Assembly: GCA_902797005.1 (NCBI GenBank)
Contig: CADBRE010000126.1
Coordinates: 1-8,200 of the forward strand
From: an uncultured Erysipelotrichaceae bacterium
GTDB lineage: Bacteria; Bacillota_I; Bacilli_A; RF39; UBA660
Direction: 5' to 3'
DNA length: 8,200 nucleotides
Below are positions 7,503-8,200 of the stretch, piece by piece. The notes beneath the pieces were generated by a model. It was not told the DNA's origin. It ran no database searches and worked only from the letters and a program-made list of their open reading frames with translations. The first letter of the stretch is position 1. Every line of letters begins with the position of its first letter. The translations under genes and the position numbers were made by a program.

Positions 7503-7630
7503 TTTCGACCACGAAACTTTACGGTGGTTATAAAACATTTGACCACGAATCCACACGGTCGCTATGCCTTATGATCTTATAAATTGATGGCGACTATTAC
7601 ATTTGACCATGGAATTACACAGCGACATAT
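7503..7630. repeat. Three related 28-29 base repeats in non-coding DNA
   Basis: Copies at 7503-7531, 7538-7565 and 7602-7630 share a core like TTTGACCACGAA followed by ACACGGTCGCTAT. Copies 2 and 3 extend leftwards into a longer match (about 7523-7566 with 7589-7632). Copy 1 can form a 5-bp hairpin (ACCAC with GTGGT) and copy 2 a 4-bp one (GACC with GGTC); copy 3 has no matching pair. The stretch looks less AT-rich than its surroundings. Apart from these repeats, a T-box-like decamer and the ppdK tail copy, I see no gene in 7476-7780. Confidence 0.6.
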
Positions 7631-7650
7631 AGAATCGACAATATATCAAC

Positions 7651-7660
7651 AGGGTGGTAC
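7651..7660 (+). promoter_or_regulatory. T-box-like sequence, possibly a riboswitch remnant
   Basis: AGGGTGGTAC, preceded by CAAC, matches the most conserved part of the T-box antiterminator (AGGGTGGTACCGCG), but the next bases are AAGCTG. A normal T-box leader should have stem I with a specifier loop upstream and an overlapping terminator downstream. I cannot see either, and the terminator at 7695 does not pair with it. It may be a truncated remnant or chance. Confidence 0.2.
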
Positions 7661-7690
7661 AAGCTGCAATTAAAGCAAAGAATAATTAAT
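7659..7690 (+). pseudogene. Displaced copy of the ppdK 3' end
   Basis: This segment encodes QAAIKAKNN followed by TAA and is 29/32 identical to the ppdK tail at 6155-6186. The differences are GCT to GCA and ATC to ATT (both silent) and AAG to AAT (Lys to Asn), all at third positions. That pattern indicates a tail that diverged while still coding. Homology to ppdK stops abruptly upstream of 7659. A ppdK-like terminator follows at 7695. It is best read as the original gene end displaced by inserted DNA, or as the last scrap of a deleted second ppdK. Confidence 0.75.
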
Positions 7691-7694
7691 CAAT

Positions 7695-7720
7695 AAAGGC
7701 TAGAGAATTCTAGTCTTTTT
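7695..7720 (+). terminator. Terminator behind the displaced ppdK tail
   Basis: AAAGGCTAGA (7695-7704) pairs with TCTAGTCTTT (7709-7718), including one G-T pair, around the loop GAAT, followed by more T. Arm sequence and position relative to the TAA resemble the ppdK terminator at 6199-6225, though it lies 5 rather than 13 bases after the stop. Confidence 0.88.
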
Positions 7721-7728
7721 CTATACTT

Positions 7729-7756
7729 TTGAAATATTTTGATATTGTGGTATAAT
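7729..7756 (+). promoter_or_regulatory. Extended -10 promoter of the acetyltransferase-like gene
   Basis: TTGAAA (7729-7734) and TATAAT (7751-7756) are 16 bases apart, with TGG just before the -10 box. Transcription should start near 7763, leaving a leader of about 18 bases that contains the ribosome site AGGGGAT (7767-7773). Confidence 0.85.
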
Positions 7757-7780
7757 ACACGATGACAGGGGATATGTATT

Positions 7781-8200
7781 ATGAAAATAAAAAAATGGAT
7801 AAATAATTTCATTAAAAATGTAAACTTAGAGAAAATAGAATGGATAAAGTTAAACGCAACTGAGTTAGATGCTTTTTTAGAAAATAATTATTTGGATAAA
7901 GATGAGTGGGAATATGTCCATGATGAAAATGCTAATAGTTTGTATCCAACACTTCTTGGAATGAATTATCTAAATATTAATAGTCCTATTAATGATAAAG
8001 AGTATAGTTTTTTGCTAGGAATAGTAGACAACTGTATTGGGAAAAAAACTATAGTGGCTGCAACGGTATATTTATATGAACATTTAATTTTTATTGATCA
8101 AGATAGACCAGTTACATATATTTCTACTATGGAAGTTAATTCTTATTTTAGAAATATGGGAATATATAAGAAAATGTGTGAAGAGTTGTTTAAACATATT
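7781..8200 (+). CDS. Probable GNAT-family N-acetyltransferase, 5' part only
   Basis: The frame opens with ATG at 7781, 7 bases after AGGGGAT, and stays open for 140 codons to the window edge. GNAT enzymes move an acetyl group from acetyl-CoA to an amine of a small molecule or protein. Support comes from the C-terminal part: a strand (VTYISTMEVN, residues 111-120) followed by SYFRNMGIYKKMCEEL, which matches GNAT motif A (R/Q-x-x-G-x-G/A, the pyrophosphate-binding turn at residues 124-129). Tyr129 replaces the usual Gly/Ala. The first 100 residues begin with a basic helix (MKIKKWINNFIKN) and show no recognised domain. The substrate cannot be told. It has its own promoter and probably was the natural neighbour downstream of ppdK. 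Confidence 0.75.
   Translation, partial: MKIKKWINNFIKNVNLEKIEWIKLNATELDAFLENNYLDKDEWEYVHDENANSLYPTLLGMNYLNINSPINDKEYSFLLGIVDNCIGKKTIVAATVYLYEHLIFIDQDRPVTYISTMEVNSYFRNMGIYKKMCEELFKHI

Noticed and set aside
7211..7546. Minus-strand frame of 111 codons
   Set aside because: It is antisense to the end of the unrecognised gene and its continuation, has low-complexity Ser/Leu/Phe composition typical of an antisense shadow, and no ribosome site was evident.
7541..7560. tRNA T-arm-like CGAATCC inside the second repeat
   Set aside because: No acceptor stem, anticodon arm or CCA end can be drawn around it, and the same motif recurs as a diverged repeat.
7503..7630. CRISPR array
   Set aside because: Only three imperfect copies with unequal spacing (6 and 36 bases between them) and no cas genes.
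6187..7658. Insertion sequence or autonomous integrative element
   Set aside because: There is no transposase or recombinase gene and no terminal inverted repeats; only the gene-tail direct repeat supports an insertion.

Overview
The window is AT-rich DNA with short intergenic gaps, strong AGGAG-type ribosome sites and every recognisable gene on the + strand. All genes read sensibly with standard stops, and tryptophan is encoded by TGG. A low-GC Firmicutes-type bacterium fits best, perhaps one of the uncultured gut Bacilli. That placement is inferred from gene style and composition, not from a marker gene.

Region 1 (1-2749) is a surface-protein operon. It holds the 3' end of a protein with InlB/Listeria-type repeats (1-666), then a 686-residue protein (689-2749). 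The second starts with a textbook type IV prepilin leader and helix and carries an InlB-type repeat, a Gly/Ser linker and a Cys-rich tail. Both proteins end in the same kind of Cys-rich module, so they are probably partners or paralogues. A hairpin terminator at 2822-2866 closes the operon.

Region 2 (2973-6225) is a two-gene metabolic operon: thymidine kinase (tdk) directly abutting pyruvate phosphate dikinase (ppdK), with no base between stop and start. A strong terminator follows. All key catalytic residues of both enzymes are visible.

Region 3 (about 6187-7690) is the unusual part. A near-consensus promoter drives an unrecognised 337-residue protein. Its reading frame continues past one TAA for another 54 codons, which suggests a gene of about 391 codons broken by a nonsense change. 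After that come about 180 bases of non-coding DNA with three related 28-29 base repeats and a T-box-like decamer. At 7659-7690 lies a second copy of the last 32 bases of ppdK (29/32 identical, all three differences at third codon positions), followed by a second terminator resembling the ppdK one. The 1504-base interval between the two tails looks like DNA inserted at the 3' end of ppdK, with the old gene tail displaced downstream. No recombinase is encoded inside it.

Region 4 (7729-8200) has another extended -10 promoter and the first 140 codons of a probable GNAT-type acetyltransferase that runs off the window.

I saw no tRNA, rRNA, CRISPR array or insertion sequence.
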